Source of the DNA: Nitrospirales bacterium
GTDB lineage: Bacteria > Nitrospirota > Nitrospiria > Nitrospirales > UBA8639
Assembly (NCBI GenBank): GCA_029261355.1
Contig: JAJDBM010000050.1
Span: forward strand, 1 to 64,000
DNA: 64,000 nt
Direction: 5' to 3'
Shown here: positions 18,034 through 26,585 of the stretch, in pieces
How the letters are laid out: each line of letters opens with the position of its first letter
How positions within the stretch are numbered: position 1 is the first letter of the stretch
Position numbers and translations under genes: made by a program
The notes under the pieces: generated by a model
Database searches by the model: none
The model's input: the letters and a program-made list of their open reading frames with translations, nothing else
Told to the model about the DNA's origin: nothing

Positions 18034-18768
18034 TTAAGCTGCGGCCATGCCTGCATCAAGGCCCAACAAGTACAGGTCATAGCTTTTCAGTATCGAGTGT
18101 TTCACACGTTGTATTTTCGATTCTTCTGGTTTGTCACCTAGCAGATTATGAATGATGTCTAGAGCTTCTACCGGGTGTTTATCATCATACGCAGCGTGCG
18201 CTTGAATCCACTTCATGGCGCGTTTGCGTTCCTCTTCCGAAAAAAAGAGTTTGTAGTCTGGGCTTTCCCATACCATCTGTGTCCATTCTCCTGTGACGCC
18301 TTCTATGGCGTAGTTAGTTGCGGCCATTCCCTCTGATAGTCCATCGGCTTCGCACACATGCCAGCACCAATCAGTGACTGCAGTGGAGGCCGCTGGTCGA
18401 TGACCCCCGAACAATTGTTTTCGAGGGATGCCGGCGCATTCGGCCCAGTCTCGATACATTTCCGCATGTCGTTGTTCGATACGAAGGTTTTTGATCAACC
18501 ACCCTCGCGCTTTACTTAATCCTTGATGCTCTCCGTATGAACATTTTAGAAGATTAAGAGCTAAGTATTGAGGAAAGCGTTCAATGAGAGGCCAAAACCC
18601 CATTAATAGGGCATGGTGTTTGGATTGAGAAATGGATCCATCGCTAAATCGAATCCAAGCCTCATGTTTCGCAACCGCTTGTGCGTTCCTTTCTGTTTCT
18701 TCAACGATATCTTGGATCCACTGCGGATAGCGACATGAATTAATCGCGGCTTCGACGGCTTGTAACAT
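18034..18768 (-). CDS. haem-oxygenase-like diiron protein (TenA/CADD superfamily)
   Basis: A 244-residue all-helical protein. The pattern ExxH near residue 98 (RIEQRHAEMYRDWAECAG), a Glu in ATNYAIEGVTGEW near 155, and DxxH near 195 (AAYDDKHPVEAL) matches the metal ligands of haem-oxygenase-like diiron oxidases, such as CADD, rather than the thiaminase TenA. Known members cleave or oxidise amino acids or aromatic substrates; CADD-type members donate their own residues to make p-aminobenzoate. ATG 18768 follows ACAGGAGGAAAGTC. No biosynthetic neighbour is present, so the substrate cannot be inferred. Confidence 0.8.
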   Translation of the reverse strand: MLQAVEAAINSCRYPQWIQDIVEETERNAQAVAKHEAWIRFSDGSISQSKHHALLMGFWPLIERFPQYLALNLLKCSYGEHQGLSKARGWLIKNLRIEQRHAEMYRDWAECAGIPRKQLFGGHRPAASTAVTDWCWHVCEADGLSEGMAATNYAIEGVTGEWTQMVWESPDYKLFFSEEERKRAMKWIQAHAAYDDKHPVEALDIIHNLLGDKPEESKIQRVKHSILKSYDLYLLGLDAGMAAA

Positions 18769-19046
18769 GACTTTCCTCCTGTTGAAGTAAATGCTGCAAA
18801 ATTTTCAGGGAATCAATATTGTTGACTGTTCCGGAATGCTTAACGAGTTTTTACAATTTTGAACGGTCTCGTTTTGTGATATAGCAAGCGGTGAGCCAAA
18901 CCTGATGATGTTGCAGAAAAGCCACGAAAATACTGAACAGAAGCTTGTTCAAGTAAGTTGTAACCACAGCGAAGAGAAAGACTGAAGGCAGATAAACATA
19001 TACATTCAGATACCTTGTTGTATCTGAAAAGATATCTTCGAGAAGA

Positions 19047-19760
19047 GTTCTTGAGAATGTTCCTGGACCGTATCATGATGCAAATGAAAAAATTAATGCG
19101 CATGTCACATGTGCATTAGGTGATGAATATGCCTTGGTGTATGCGTTTGACGAACGTTGGGGGCCTGAGGCTAATCGTTGGGATACGTATTTTTGTTTTC
19201 GGATAGGAAACGGGGTTCACGATACACATATGAATTACGGAAACGTTGGGCGGTTTGTGAAGGACGATGGAGTCTGGCAGGATGGAGTCGTCTTGTTTCA
19301 TTTTTCTGGGGAGATTCAGTGGATGGCTATTTTACTTGCCTTTCAATCATAGTCCTGGCATACGGATGATAAGACTGGGTACACGATTCCCACGGAACTG
19401 AAAGAAGGTCCGCAAGGTCTCATCAATATCATTGCGGCTCAGGTGAATACCGAAGGCGGAGATGTGGGAAAAGAGACGGTGACTCTGCTGAATCGCATAC
19501 CCAACACCGTGGATATTTCAGGATCGGGGGTTTTGGAAAAATAAGGATCGTGAGCCACTTTCCGGCGTCATAGAGCCAGGTGGTGCGAAGCGAGTCATCC
19601 TTGCTGGAAAAGGTGCCTAACTTTCTAATTTGGTTAATGCTCAATCTATTGGGTCTCGTACCACTTCGAACGTAAATATTCCCAATATGGTAGACGACTA
19701 TGGATGCTCCAATGGTCAGCTCATCGACACCTTTGAGAACCCAGGCAGTTCTCTTTACGG
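19047..19760 (+). pseudogene. DUF2278 (YukJ-like) gene with LTD tail, multiply broken
   Basis: The plus strand preserves VLENVPGPYHDANEKINAHV, YALVYAFDERWGPEANRWDT, IGNGVHDTHMNYGN, DDGVWQDGVVLFHF and WMAILLAFQS, the DUF2278 core. TAG at 19350-19352 interrupts it in frame before SWHTDDKTGYTIP. Next comes a lamin-tail-like domain (INIIAAQVNTEGGDVGKETV; PNTVDISGSG), a frameshift near 19538 leading into PLSGVIEPGGAKRVILAGKG, and TAA at 19618. The 5' part before ~19047 is unrecognisable. At least three lesions, so a pseudogene. Confidence 0.85.
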
Positions 19761-20059
19761 TCCCTGATATGACCGTGGCCGTCCCTTTCATGACCGAACA
19801 TCTAGCTATGACTAGTCCAATACAGACGACGAGGGAAATATACATACGTGATTGGAATCGTTCCAAGTCTTCTGCCATGGCTTTTGAATGATCAGTATTC
19901 ATCAAAAATCTCAGCAGTTATTTGATCGCATCTAAAAAAGTCTCCAAAACCGTATGCCCTCCCGTTACAATGCCGAGTTCCTATTTTTCATTCCTCAGGT
20001 GTGAACATGAGAGGGGTTTTAGTGTTACCAAAGTCTTAGACGGTGAGTTGGCGAAAACC

Positions 20060-21769
20060 ATGATGCTTCAGAATAACGACTTTCTCAAATCGTTTAGTCA
20101 GACAGGAAAAGGACATGGGCTCATTCTCGGGACGATGAGTCTTTTCGCGTTCTTCTACAATTTGCAGATTTCTCTATTTGGAGTGACAGAAGGGCTCTAT
20201 GCGTCTGTGACAGAGACGATGGTTCGTACAGGTGAGTATGTCCAATTGACCTTACATGGTCAGCAGTATTTCAATAAACCCCCGATGTTTTTTTGGCTTC
20301 AAGCCTATTCGACTCACCTATTTGGGTGGAGTGAGGCTGCGTTGAGGTTACCCTCTGCCCTCTTCAGCGTGGGCACTGTGGTCGCAACCTACTGGATAGG
20401 ACGAACCTTGTATTCTGCAACGGCTGGATTTTGGGCAGCCCTGGTGGTTCTGACAAGTTATACCTCTTTGTGGTTTGGGCAAATGGCTATTATCGATCCG
20501 ATTCTCACTTGTTGCATGACGGTGGGAGTTTTAGGATTTGTTCGAGCTTATTTCCAGGAAGGTGCCTCTTGGTGGTATGTCATCGGGTTTGTCGCGTTAG
20601 CCTTGGGTGCCATGGTGAAAAATCTTCACGCGTTTGCCATGCCAACCCTACTCTTTCTCGCACTTCTTTTGATCCGTCGTGATGCCACACCTTTGAAGTC
20701 AATTTCCTTTTGGGCAGGCCTGCTGGTTTTTTTCGGTCTTCTTGGTGCGTACTACGCGTATTTAGGGCAAGAGTTTTTTCAGCATTACCTGCTGAAAGAA
20801 AACTTGCAACGTATGACCAAATTAGCAGGAGACACGCAAGGGACCGCTTGGGAAGCCTATTGGGGAAAGCGCCCTATTGTGTGGTATGCAATAGTTTTGT
20901 GGTTTGATTTTTTTCCATGGTCAGTACTGCTTCCCTCTGGGTTACTTCTTCTCTGGAGGCAGAAACCTCTCCAGCAGTATCCCAAAGAAACCTTCATTCT
21001 TTTTTGGGTAATGGGATATTTTCTTGTGTTTTCTCTCTTTCCAGAAAAACATGAACGCTATTTGATGCCCATGGTTCCTGGGGTAGCCATATTGATTGGC
21101 TATTTGTATCACCGGGCGTTTGAGACTCACGATCTTGAGGTTTGGACTTCTTCCTTATTTACAAGAATGCTGAGTTTGTTGTGCGTGGTGTTTTTGGTGA
21201 TCGTGTTTCTGCTTCCCTATCTTTTAGGGAGAAAATGGAATGTGCCCACCGATAGCTTTCCATGGCTCTATCAAATCATCATGGTATGTGGGATTGGACT
21301 GTTAGGGTATTCGCTCATAAAAGTTCGGGAAAAAGTTGCTCTTCAGATGGTGGGGTTATTAGCTGCAGGCCTCATGCTTGGCGTGGTGGTCTTTATTGTA
21401 CCTGGTATTAATGCGGTGGCATCGCCTAAGTTCATTATGACTGAAGTCCAATCGTTCCTAAAAACTTCCAATGAGCCTATCAGAACCTTTCAGCATTGGA
21501 ATTGGCGGAATGATGAGGATTTGTATTATTGGCAGCATGTTCACAAGCATGCCAGCATGGTTGGTGGAGGCCTGGATGATGAAGATGCGTTAGAAGCCTT
21601 ACGAAGGGAAGTTGAAGCAGCCGGTTCTTTGGTGATTATGATGACCGAACACCAATATCAGAAGACCGTACGTCCAGCATCAGAACTGACTTCGGTTGTC
21701 TTACGAGAATTTCATCGACCGAAAAAGACTATCCTATTGATCTCGATTGAGTCTAAGTACAATTCTTGA
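20060..21769 (+). CDS. GT39/ArnT-like membrane glycosyltransferase
   Basis: About 569 residues with some 11-12 membrane helices. The N-terminus holds SLFGVTEGLYASVTETMVRT, QYFNKPPMFFWLQA and SEAALRLPSALFS, the conserved GT39 (PMT_2/ArnT) region. These enzymes move sugars from polyprenyl phosphate to lipid A, proteins or glycans on the periplasmic face. Usual GT39 members have Asp-Glu in the first loop; here it reads VTEG, so only the Glu is kept. A long C-terminal periplasmic part (SFLKTSNEPIRTFQHWNWRN) follows the last helix. The start is uncertain: TTG 19922 and ATG 19970 are in frame, but the ATG at 20060 best suits the N-terminal helix. Confidence 0.85.
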   Translation: MMLQNNDFLKSFSQTGKGHGLILGTMSLFAFFYNLQISLFGVTEGLYASVTETMVRTGEYVQLTLHGQQYFNKPPMFFWLQAYSTHLFGWSEAALRLPSALFSVGTVVATYWIGRTLYSATAGFWAALVVLTSYTSLWFGQMAIIDPILTCCMTVGVLGFVRAYFQEGASWWYVIGFVALALGAMVKNLHAFAMPTLLFLALLLIRRDATPLKSISFWAGLLVFFGLLGAYYAYLGQEFFQHYLLKENLQRMTKLAGDTQGTAWEAYWGKRPIVWYAIVLWFDFFPWSVLLPSGLLLLWRQKPLQQYPKETFILFWVMGYFLVFSLFPEKHERYLMPMVPGVAILIGYLYHRAFETHDLEVWTSSLFTRMLSLLCVVFLVIVFLLPYLLGRKWNVPTDSFPWLYQIIMVCGIGLLGYSLIKVREKVALQMVGLLAAGLMLGVVVFIVPGINAVASPKFIMTEVQSFLKTSNEPIRTFQHWNWRNDEDLYYWQHVHKHASMVGGGLDDEDALEALRREVEAAGSLVIMMTEHQYQKTVRPASELTSVVLREFHRPKKTILLISIESKYNS

Positions 21770-21772
21770 TCG

Positions 21773-23281
21773 CTATTGGGTTTCGCCAATCCCCATCAAA
21801 GACAAACGTCGTTTGGGTGCCCGTTTTAAGGCGTGATGAAACTGTTCCCTAGCCTTTTCGGGCTGATTCAATTGTAAATATACCTCACCCAACAATTCAT
21901 GTGCTGGTTTGATAGGAATAGGAGGTCCATAGTCGTAAGGCAAGCTATTTTCGAGGGCAACAGCTTCTTGTAAAACCGTCAAAGCTTTCTCGGGCTGAGA
22001 TTCTTGAAGCAGGATCAAGGCTTCAAGTTCTTTCGCCATACTGAGTCCAGTCACTCCATCCTGTGAGAGTGAGGCCGACTGTTGTGGATCAATTCTCTTG
22101 TTCAATAGTCCGAGTACTTGTTTTGCGATGGATAGATTGTGGCGTTTCACGGCACTCATTCCAATAGCAAAGAGTTCACTCGCGGCAAAAGAAAACCGTA
22201 GTCCAGCTCGATTTTCACTGAGATGATGAACGTCCCATTCCTGAGTCTCGATAATATACAGAGCACGCATAGAGGCGTAGTAGCCTTTGGCATATCGAGA
22301 TTGATTCTGTTGGGCATCTGATTGAATCATATTTAATACACGTTTGGCCTCCTTCATCTCGCCAGTTTGAAGGTACGCATACAGAAGCCATTTCAACGTG
22401 TGGTAAGGCCTGGCCTCGATCGTGAGGCCTTTGCGTTGAATACGCGCTTCACTTGAAGTCCAGGCGGCTTCGTTTGCAGTGATGACGTCTGCCCACATCC
22501 CCAGGGCCATAAAGATATGGGACGGCATATGTTGCGCATGAGAAGCGGCTGGTGCCAGTGAGGAGTAGATCCGTGCGGCATGTAATCCAAGCGGGGCGTG
22601 AATGGGATCATCATAGGAATGAATCAAGTAATGAACCGCCCCAGGATGCTTCTGGTTGTGTCGATAGACGCCTTCGGCAATGGCTGCGGCTTTCATATAG
22701 GTGGCCACATCGCGTTTACCTTGTGTACTTCCAAGAATGGCTAATGCATGGAAAGTCGCCGCTTCGAGATCATCGGGAAAATCTTCTGAGAGCTGACGCA
22801 TGGCGATGAGATACGCCTGGTTACGAGCTGATTTGCTTCCTTCACCGTACAACGCTTCAACGGCACGAAGGTAGCTTTGCTCACGAATTGTTGGGGCTTG
22901 GGCGACTCGGGTGGCAGGAGTAGATCCAAGACGATGGAGGGATTCTCGACCCTCTTTCAGATATTGCTCATTCCAGAGAGGGTGATTGGCGGTCATCGCT
23001 TCACCCCAATAGGCCATGGCAAATGTTGATTCAAGTTGCTGAGCCTGACGAAAAGCCTCTTTCGCATCATCATATTGAAAGTTATGGAGGAGCAGTACTC
23101 CGCGAAGGAACCATCGCTGCGCTTCTGGTGTTCCTGATGTTGGGAATTCAATGTGGCCCAATCCAATGGTCGATGGAGGGCTTTCTGTCTTTGTTTCTGA
23201 AATTTCGGATAGTACGTGAGGAACATACGCCAATCCACTCAATCCAAGAAAACTAATTAGCAAAGTGAGTATGTATTTCAT
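21773..23281 (-). CDS. secreted TPR protein of the SoxCD operon
   Basis: A 502-residue protein with a signal peptide (MKYILTLLISFLGLSGLAYV) and tetratricopeptide repeats along its length (for example LHNFQYDDAKEAFRQAQQLE and LGEVYLQLNQPEKAREQFHH). The middle carries the strongly conserved HYLIHSYDDPIHAPLGL, then ASHAQHMPSHIFMALGMW, a His-rich signature of a widespread but uncharacterised TPR family; the histidines could bind a metal. Its ATG overlaps the stop of the upstream cytochrome gene by 4 bases, so it is co-translated with the sulfite dehydrogenase genes. A role in assembly or electron transfer of that enzyme is inference from position. Confidence 0.88.
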   Translation of the reverse strand: MKYILTLLISFLGLSGLAYVPHVLSEISETKTESPPSTIGLGHIEFPTSGTPEAQRWFLRGVLLLHNFQYDDAKEAFRQAQQLESTFAMAYWGEAMTANHPLWNEQYLKEGRESLHRLGSTPATRVAQAPTIREQSYLRAVEALYGEGSKSARNQAYLIAMRQLSEDFPDDLEAATFHALAILGSTQGKRDVATYMKAAAIAEGVYRHNQKHPGAVHYLIHSYDDPIHAPLGLHAARIYSSLAPAASHAQHMPSHIFMALGMWADVITANEAAWTSSEARIQRKGLTIEARPYHTLKWLLYAYLQTGEMKEAKRVLNMIQSDAQQNQSRYAKGYYASMRALYIIETQEWDVHHLSENRAGLRFSFAASELFAIGMSAVKRHNLSIAKQVLGLLNKRIDPQQSASLSQDGVTGLSMAKELEALILLQESQPEKALTVLQEAVALENSLPYDYGPPIPIKPAHELLGEVYLQLNQPEKAREQFHHALKRAPKRRLSLMGIGETQ

Positions 23282-23859
23282 GGTCGCACCTTTGAAAAAT
23301 CTGGCCGTGCATCTCCAACGAAACCTTTATGGTTAGGCATGGTGATGGTGGGAAGAGTTTGAGCGTTCAGAATAGTGGATTCTTCAATGATTCCGTTGCG
23401 AAATAGAATCCACGCGACGACGGCATAGACCTGTTGAGGGGCTAATGACTGTGGAGCGTTGAAAGGCATAGCCCGGTAAATGTAATCGAATAAGGTCGTT
23501 GCAAATGGCCAATAGCTTCCCACGGTCTTCAAGGGCTGATCGGTATTCAGCGTGCCAATGCCGCCGATAAGTGTTGGCATTGGCCCCTCAATTCCTGTTG
23601 GGCCATGACAAGGTGCGCAGGAATTTGTATATATCATTCCACCTTCTTTTACTGTTCCTTGGCCTGAAGGAAGACCCTTGCCATTTGGTGAAATATCAAT
23701 ATCCCAGGGATGAATATCCGTTGGGGTCGCAGGACGGCCTAGACCAAAGGTTGCAAAAAATTCAGAATCTGCGGCGACAGATGGAAGAGTCATCGTAAAC
23801 AATATGGCAACGGAAACAACCCCTACTCGTATCAGTGGCGTTCCGCTAGATTTGAACAT
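23278..23859 (-). CDS. periplasmic c-type cytochrome, SorB/SoxD-like
   Basis: A 193-residue cytochrome c with an N-terminal signal (hydrophobic core at residues 12-28, PSVAA cleavage region). Haem attachment CAPCH is at residues 81-85 and a likely distal ligand Met131 sits in RAMPFNAPQSL. The domain resembles the cytochrome half of sulfite dehydrogenases (GLGRPATPTDIHPWDIDISP is typical of SoxD-type N-termini). It overlaps the molybdoenzyme gene by 14 bases and is almost certainly its electron acceptor. Canonical SoxD carries a second cytochrome domain, absent here. Confidence 0.9.
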   Translation of the reverse strand: MFKSSGTPLIRVGVVSVAILFTMTLPSVAADSEFFATFGLGRPATPTDIHPWDIDISPNGKGLPSGQGTVKEGGMIYTNSCAPCHGPTGIEGPMPTLIGGIGTLNTDQPLKTVGSYWPFATTLFDYIYRAMPFNAPQSLAPQQVYAVVAWILFRNGIIEESTILNAQTLPTITMPNHKGFVGDARPDFSKVRP

Positions 23860-25126
23860 TGTTAACCTGCCCTTCTTTGGTCACCTTCCAGCTTTGAATC
23901 GCATTGTTGTGATAGAAAGAGTTGAACCCGCGAACGGCAATGAGGTCGGTAAGTGTGGGCTGAACATCGCCGGTTTCATCTTGACAGCGACTTTGAAGAA
24001 TTGTTTCACCGCCATTCCATTTCCAGGAAAATCGAAATCGTGTGTGACACATGGGAAGGACTGGTTCTTGTAATTCAGCTGTCTGCCAAGACTCTCCGCC
24101 ATCTGTGCTGACATCTACTTGCGTGATCCGTCCCCGTCCACTCCATGCCAATCCGCGAATTTCTATAAACCCGGGATTCTCCAATTGCTGGCCACCCGAA
24201 GGTGAGGTAATAACGGATTTTGTCTCCATTTCAAATGTAAATTGGCGAGCGGTTCCATCAGGCATAAGGTCAGTGTATTTTGAAGTTTCTTCTCGCGTCA
24301 TCGCAGGATGTGTCATGAGCTTGAGTCGACGTAGCCATTTAATGCAGGTGTTACCTTCCCAGCCAGGAATCAGCAGTCGTAAAGGGTAGCCTTGCTCGGG
24401 CCGTAATGGCTCGCCATTTTGGGCATAGCAAAGTAATGCGTGAGGAAGAATTGATGCCAATGGGAGACTTCGGGTTAATGCGGCTGCGTCACTCCCTTCC
24501 GCTAAGATCCACTGGGCTTCAGGTTTAAGACCGATCTCTTGAAACAACGTTGTTAAGGCGACGCCGGTCCATTCACTGGTACTGGTGAGTCCATGAGTTT
24601 CTTGAACCGTTGTGCCGTTCGGTTCCTTCCATTCTTTTCCTGAATTCCCAGAACATTCAATAAAGGCGATACGTGATTGTGCGGGAAACCGCTTGAGTTC
24701 CTCTACGGTAAAGATCATTGGCTGACTGACTAAGCCATGAACTAAAAGACGATGTTGTAGAGGATGTATCACAGGAACACCATTGTGATGTCGTTCAAAA
24801 TGGAGGGCTGAAGGGGTGATGATTCCAGATAAATGTTGAAGAGGGGTTAATGATCGTGTTGAAAAAAATTGGCGTTGTGTTTCCACAAATACTGCACGAG
24901 TCCCATAAGCCGATGATGTTTTTCCTGGAGTACGAGAAGGATCATTGGGAACTGATGTAGCCGTTGCTGAAGTGGCTGGAAATACCATCTGAGCTGCAGC
25001 GATACCTAGAGCGGAGGAAGCGGTGGCGAGAAAGGTCCGACGGTTTAGCGAAAACTCTGATCTGGATTGACCGGTGGATTGAGGAGGAGAATCTTTTCTG
25101 TCTGCAGGCTGCTCGTTGTTTTTCAT
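23846..25126 (-). CDS. soxC: molybdenum sulfite/sulfane dehydrogenase, SoxC/SorA-like
   Basis: A 426-residue molybdopterin oxidoreductase of the sulfite oxidase family, exported by Tat (LNRRTFLATASSALG motif near residues 28-42). The Mo-binding Cys lies in AFIECSGNSGKEW (around residue 158). RPEQGYPLRLLIPGWEGNTC and IKWLRRL are typical of the SoxC/SorA group, and the C-terminal dimerisation domain (FIEIRGLAWSGRGRITQVDV, STDGGESW) is complete. It oxidises sulfite or protein-bound sulfane sulfur in the periplasm, passing electrons to the downstream cytochrome. No soxAX, soxYZ or soxB is in the window, which favours stand-alone sulfite dehydrogenase use. The symbol reflects the closest family, not a proven Sox role. 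Confidence 0.9.
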   Translation of the reverse strand: MKNNEQPADRKDSPPQSTGQSRSEFSLNRRTFLATASSALGIAAAQMVFPATSATATSVPNDPSRTPGKTSSAYGTRAVFVETQRQFFSTRSLTPLQHLSGIITPSALHFERHHNGVPVIHPLQHRLLVHGLVSQPMIFTVEELKRFPAQSRIAFIECSGNSGKEWKEPNGTTVQETHGLTSTSEWTGVALTTLFQEIGLKPEAQWILAEGSDAAALTRSLPLASILPHALLCYAQNGEPLRPEQGYPLRLLIPGWEGNTCIKWLRRLKLMTHPAMTREETSKYTDLMPDGTARQFTFEMETKSVITSPSGGQQLENPGFIEIRGLAWSGRGRITQVDVSTDGGESWQTAELQEPVLPMCHTRFRFSWKWNGGETILQSRCQDETGDVQPTLTDLIAVRGFNSFYHNNAIQSWKVTKEGQVNNVQI

Positions 25127-25232
25127 GCGGTTCTCCTTGCTGCAGATTTACGGTCTTGGTACGGTACGTTTAATATAACATAAGCGTCATGGGTCATTTG
25201 TTAGCTACTCAACACATGGGAAGGAGGCCAGT

Positions 25233-26045
25233 ATGAAAAATCATCAGAAATTGATATTCGGATGTGTGGTTCTTGGAATCATTGGGTTGGTGCTTCCGTT
25301 AGAAAATGTCGCGGCAAAGGTCATCACGAAAAGCATTACCTATACGCATGGGGAGGTCGAGCTCGAAGGGTATCTGGCTTGGGATGATACGGTGAAGGGG
25401 AAAGCTCCGGGTGTGCTCGTTGTGCATGAATGGTGGGGGCTCAATGAGTATGCCAAATCTCGAGCCAAGCGATTAGCGGCGGAGGGCTATATCGCATTTG
25501 CCGCAGATATGTACGGGAAGGGCAAGGTCACCGAGCATCCAAAACAGGCTGGAGAATGGATGAACACCATGATGGCGAATGTGAGCAACTGGCAGGCGCG
25601 AGCCATGGCAGGGCTGAAAGTTCTTCAACAGCATGCTTTAGTGGATGCGAATAATATTGCGGCGATCGGTTATTGTTTCGGTGGCGCGACGGTTACGCAA
25701 CTCGCTTATGATGGAGCTCCAGTAAAGGGTGTGGTTAGCTTTCATGGAGCCTTACCGTTGCCGAGTGAAGGCCAAGTCATTAGTTCAAATGTCAAAATTC
25801 TTATCGCTCATGGAAATGAAGATCCGTTTCTCAAGGAAGATCATATTCTAAACTTTCGAAGTGCGGTAGAAAAAGCTGGACTTGATTGGCAGATGATCAT
25901 CTATGCTGGTGCCAGGCATAGTTTTACGAATCCTGCAGCCGACAAAGTTGGAATGGATGCTCTTAAATATAATAAAAAGGCCGACGTGCGTTCGTGGAAC
26001 CATATGGAACTTTTTTTCGAGGAGTTGTTTGAAGTTTCTCAATAG
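25233..26045 (+). CDS. secreted dienelactone hydrolase family protein
   Basis: A 270-residue alpha/beta hydrolase with a signal peptide (residues 1-28). The nucleophile Cys lies in IGYCFGGATV (near residue 150), the Asp in HGNEDPFLKED (near 193) and the His in GARHSFTNPAA (near 227), the Cys-Asp-His triad of dienelactone hydrolases. VVHEWWGLNEYAKSRAKRLA is the usual oxyanion-loop motif. The ribosome binding site is GGAAGGAGG. These enzymes hydrolyse lactones or esters; the periplasmic location suggests scavenging or detoxification. It is divergent from the sulfite dehydrogenase operon. Confidence 0.93.
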   Translation: MKNHQKLIFGCVVLGIIGLVLPLENVAAKVITKSITYTHGEVELEGYLAWDDTVKGKAPGVLVVHEWWGLNEYAKSRAKRLAAEGYIAFAADMYGKGKVTEHPKQAGEWMNTMMANVSNWQARAMAGLKVLQQHALVDANNIAAIGYCFGGATVTQLAYDGAPVKGVVSFHGALPLPSEGQVISSNVKILIAHGNEDPFLKEDHILNFRSAVEKAGLDWQMIIYAGARHSFTNPAADKVGMDALKYNKKADVRSWNHMELFFEELFEVSQ

Positions 26046-26072
26046 CGATTTTCACAAAGCATCAGATAAAGT

Positions 26073-26104
26073 GTTGCTCCGTGCACTCAAGTGCACGGAG
26101 CAAC
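26073..26104 (+). terminator. perfect 15-bp hairpin after the dienelactone hydrolase gene
   Basis: GTTGCTCCGTGCACT pairs without mismatch to AGTGCACGGAGCAAC around a CA loop, 28 bases past the hydrolase stop. The stem is strong but no T-run follows, so it is either a terminator of unusual form or an mRNA end-stabiliser. Confidence 0.6.
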
Positions 26105-26107
26105 GTC

Positions 26108-26175
26108 ACTTGTTTCATGATACTTTCTGGTTCGTATCCTCCCATTGCCATACTCGCTGGTCAGTTTTCGTTCGG
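26108..26175. repeat. dispersed repeat, copy 1
   Basis: Shares the core TTTCATGATACTTTCTGGTT, then CGTATCCT, an ACTGCC/TTGCC block and TGGTCAG-TTCG with copies at about 33664-33746 and 34411-34492. Copy 1 is about 85% like copy 3 over 65 bases by eye and sits in a gap between genes. Confidence 0.7.
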
Positions 26176-26585
26176 ATTTAGGAGCGGGGCCTCTCTACAT
26201 TTTCAATATGTGTGACCTAAAATGTCTTGGCTGTTTAACAATTCACATGTATAGGTATTTTAGAAGCAAGTGATTTGACTTCTTTCCGGGAGACGGTCCC
26301 CCAATCAAATTTTTTTTGCATCACGAGCTTCGCGAACGATTTCATATTGTCTTCGATAATTTAAGTCTTTAAGTTATTCGAGGAGGGGGCAAGTAGACGG
26401 TAGCTTGCATGGATGATGTCTTATGCTGGCCCCATGAATAGAAATAGGGAGCATCAATCTTGGTTGGCTTCGGTTGGGGTGTCTCGGTAATTGATTGGAT
26501 ACTTTGAATGGCTAATTGGGTAGTAATTGGAGGTGTCAGTGGTAATCAAGAAATACAAATGGACAGTTATACCAATTGCTCCAGC

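Larger units (their letters stand above)
26046..26585. other. intergenic region: hairpin, dispersed repeat, orphan minus-strand scrap
   Basis: Directly after the hydrolase stop lies a perfect 15-bp stem with 2-base loop (26073-26104), then repeat copy 1 (26108-26175). On the minus strand, about 26250-26385 shows frames reading LNYRRQYEIVREARDAKKI and WGTVSRKEVKSLASKIP in adjacent frames, which look like a frameshifted scrap of an unknown protein. No intact gene. Confidence 0.45.

Noticed and set aside
11769-19352. Amber codons inside the antitoxin and DUF2278 frames read as recoding (suppression or pyrrolysine)
   Set aside because: Other nearby lesions include ochre codons and frameshifts, no pyl genes are present, and intact genes in the window end freely with TAG.
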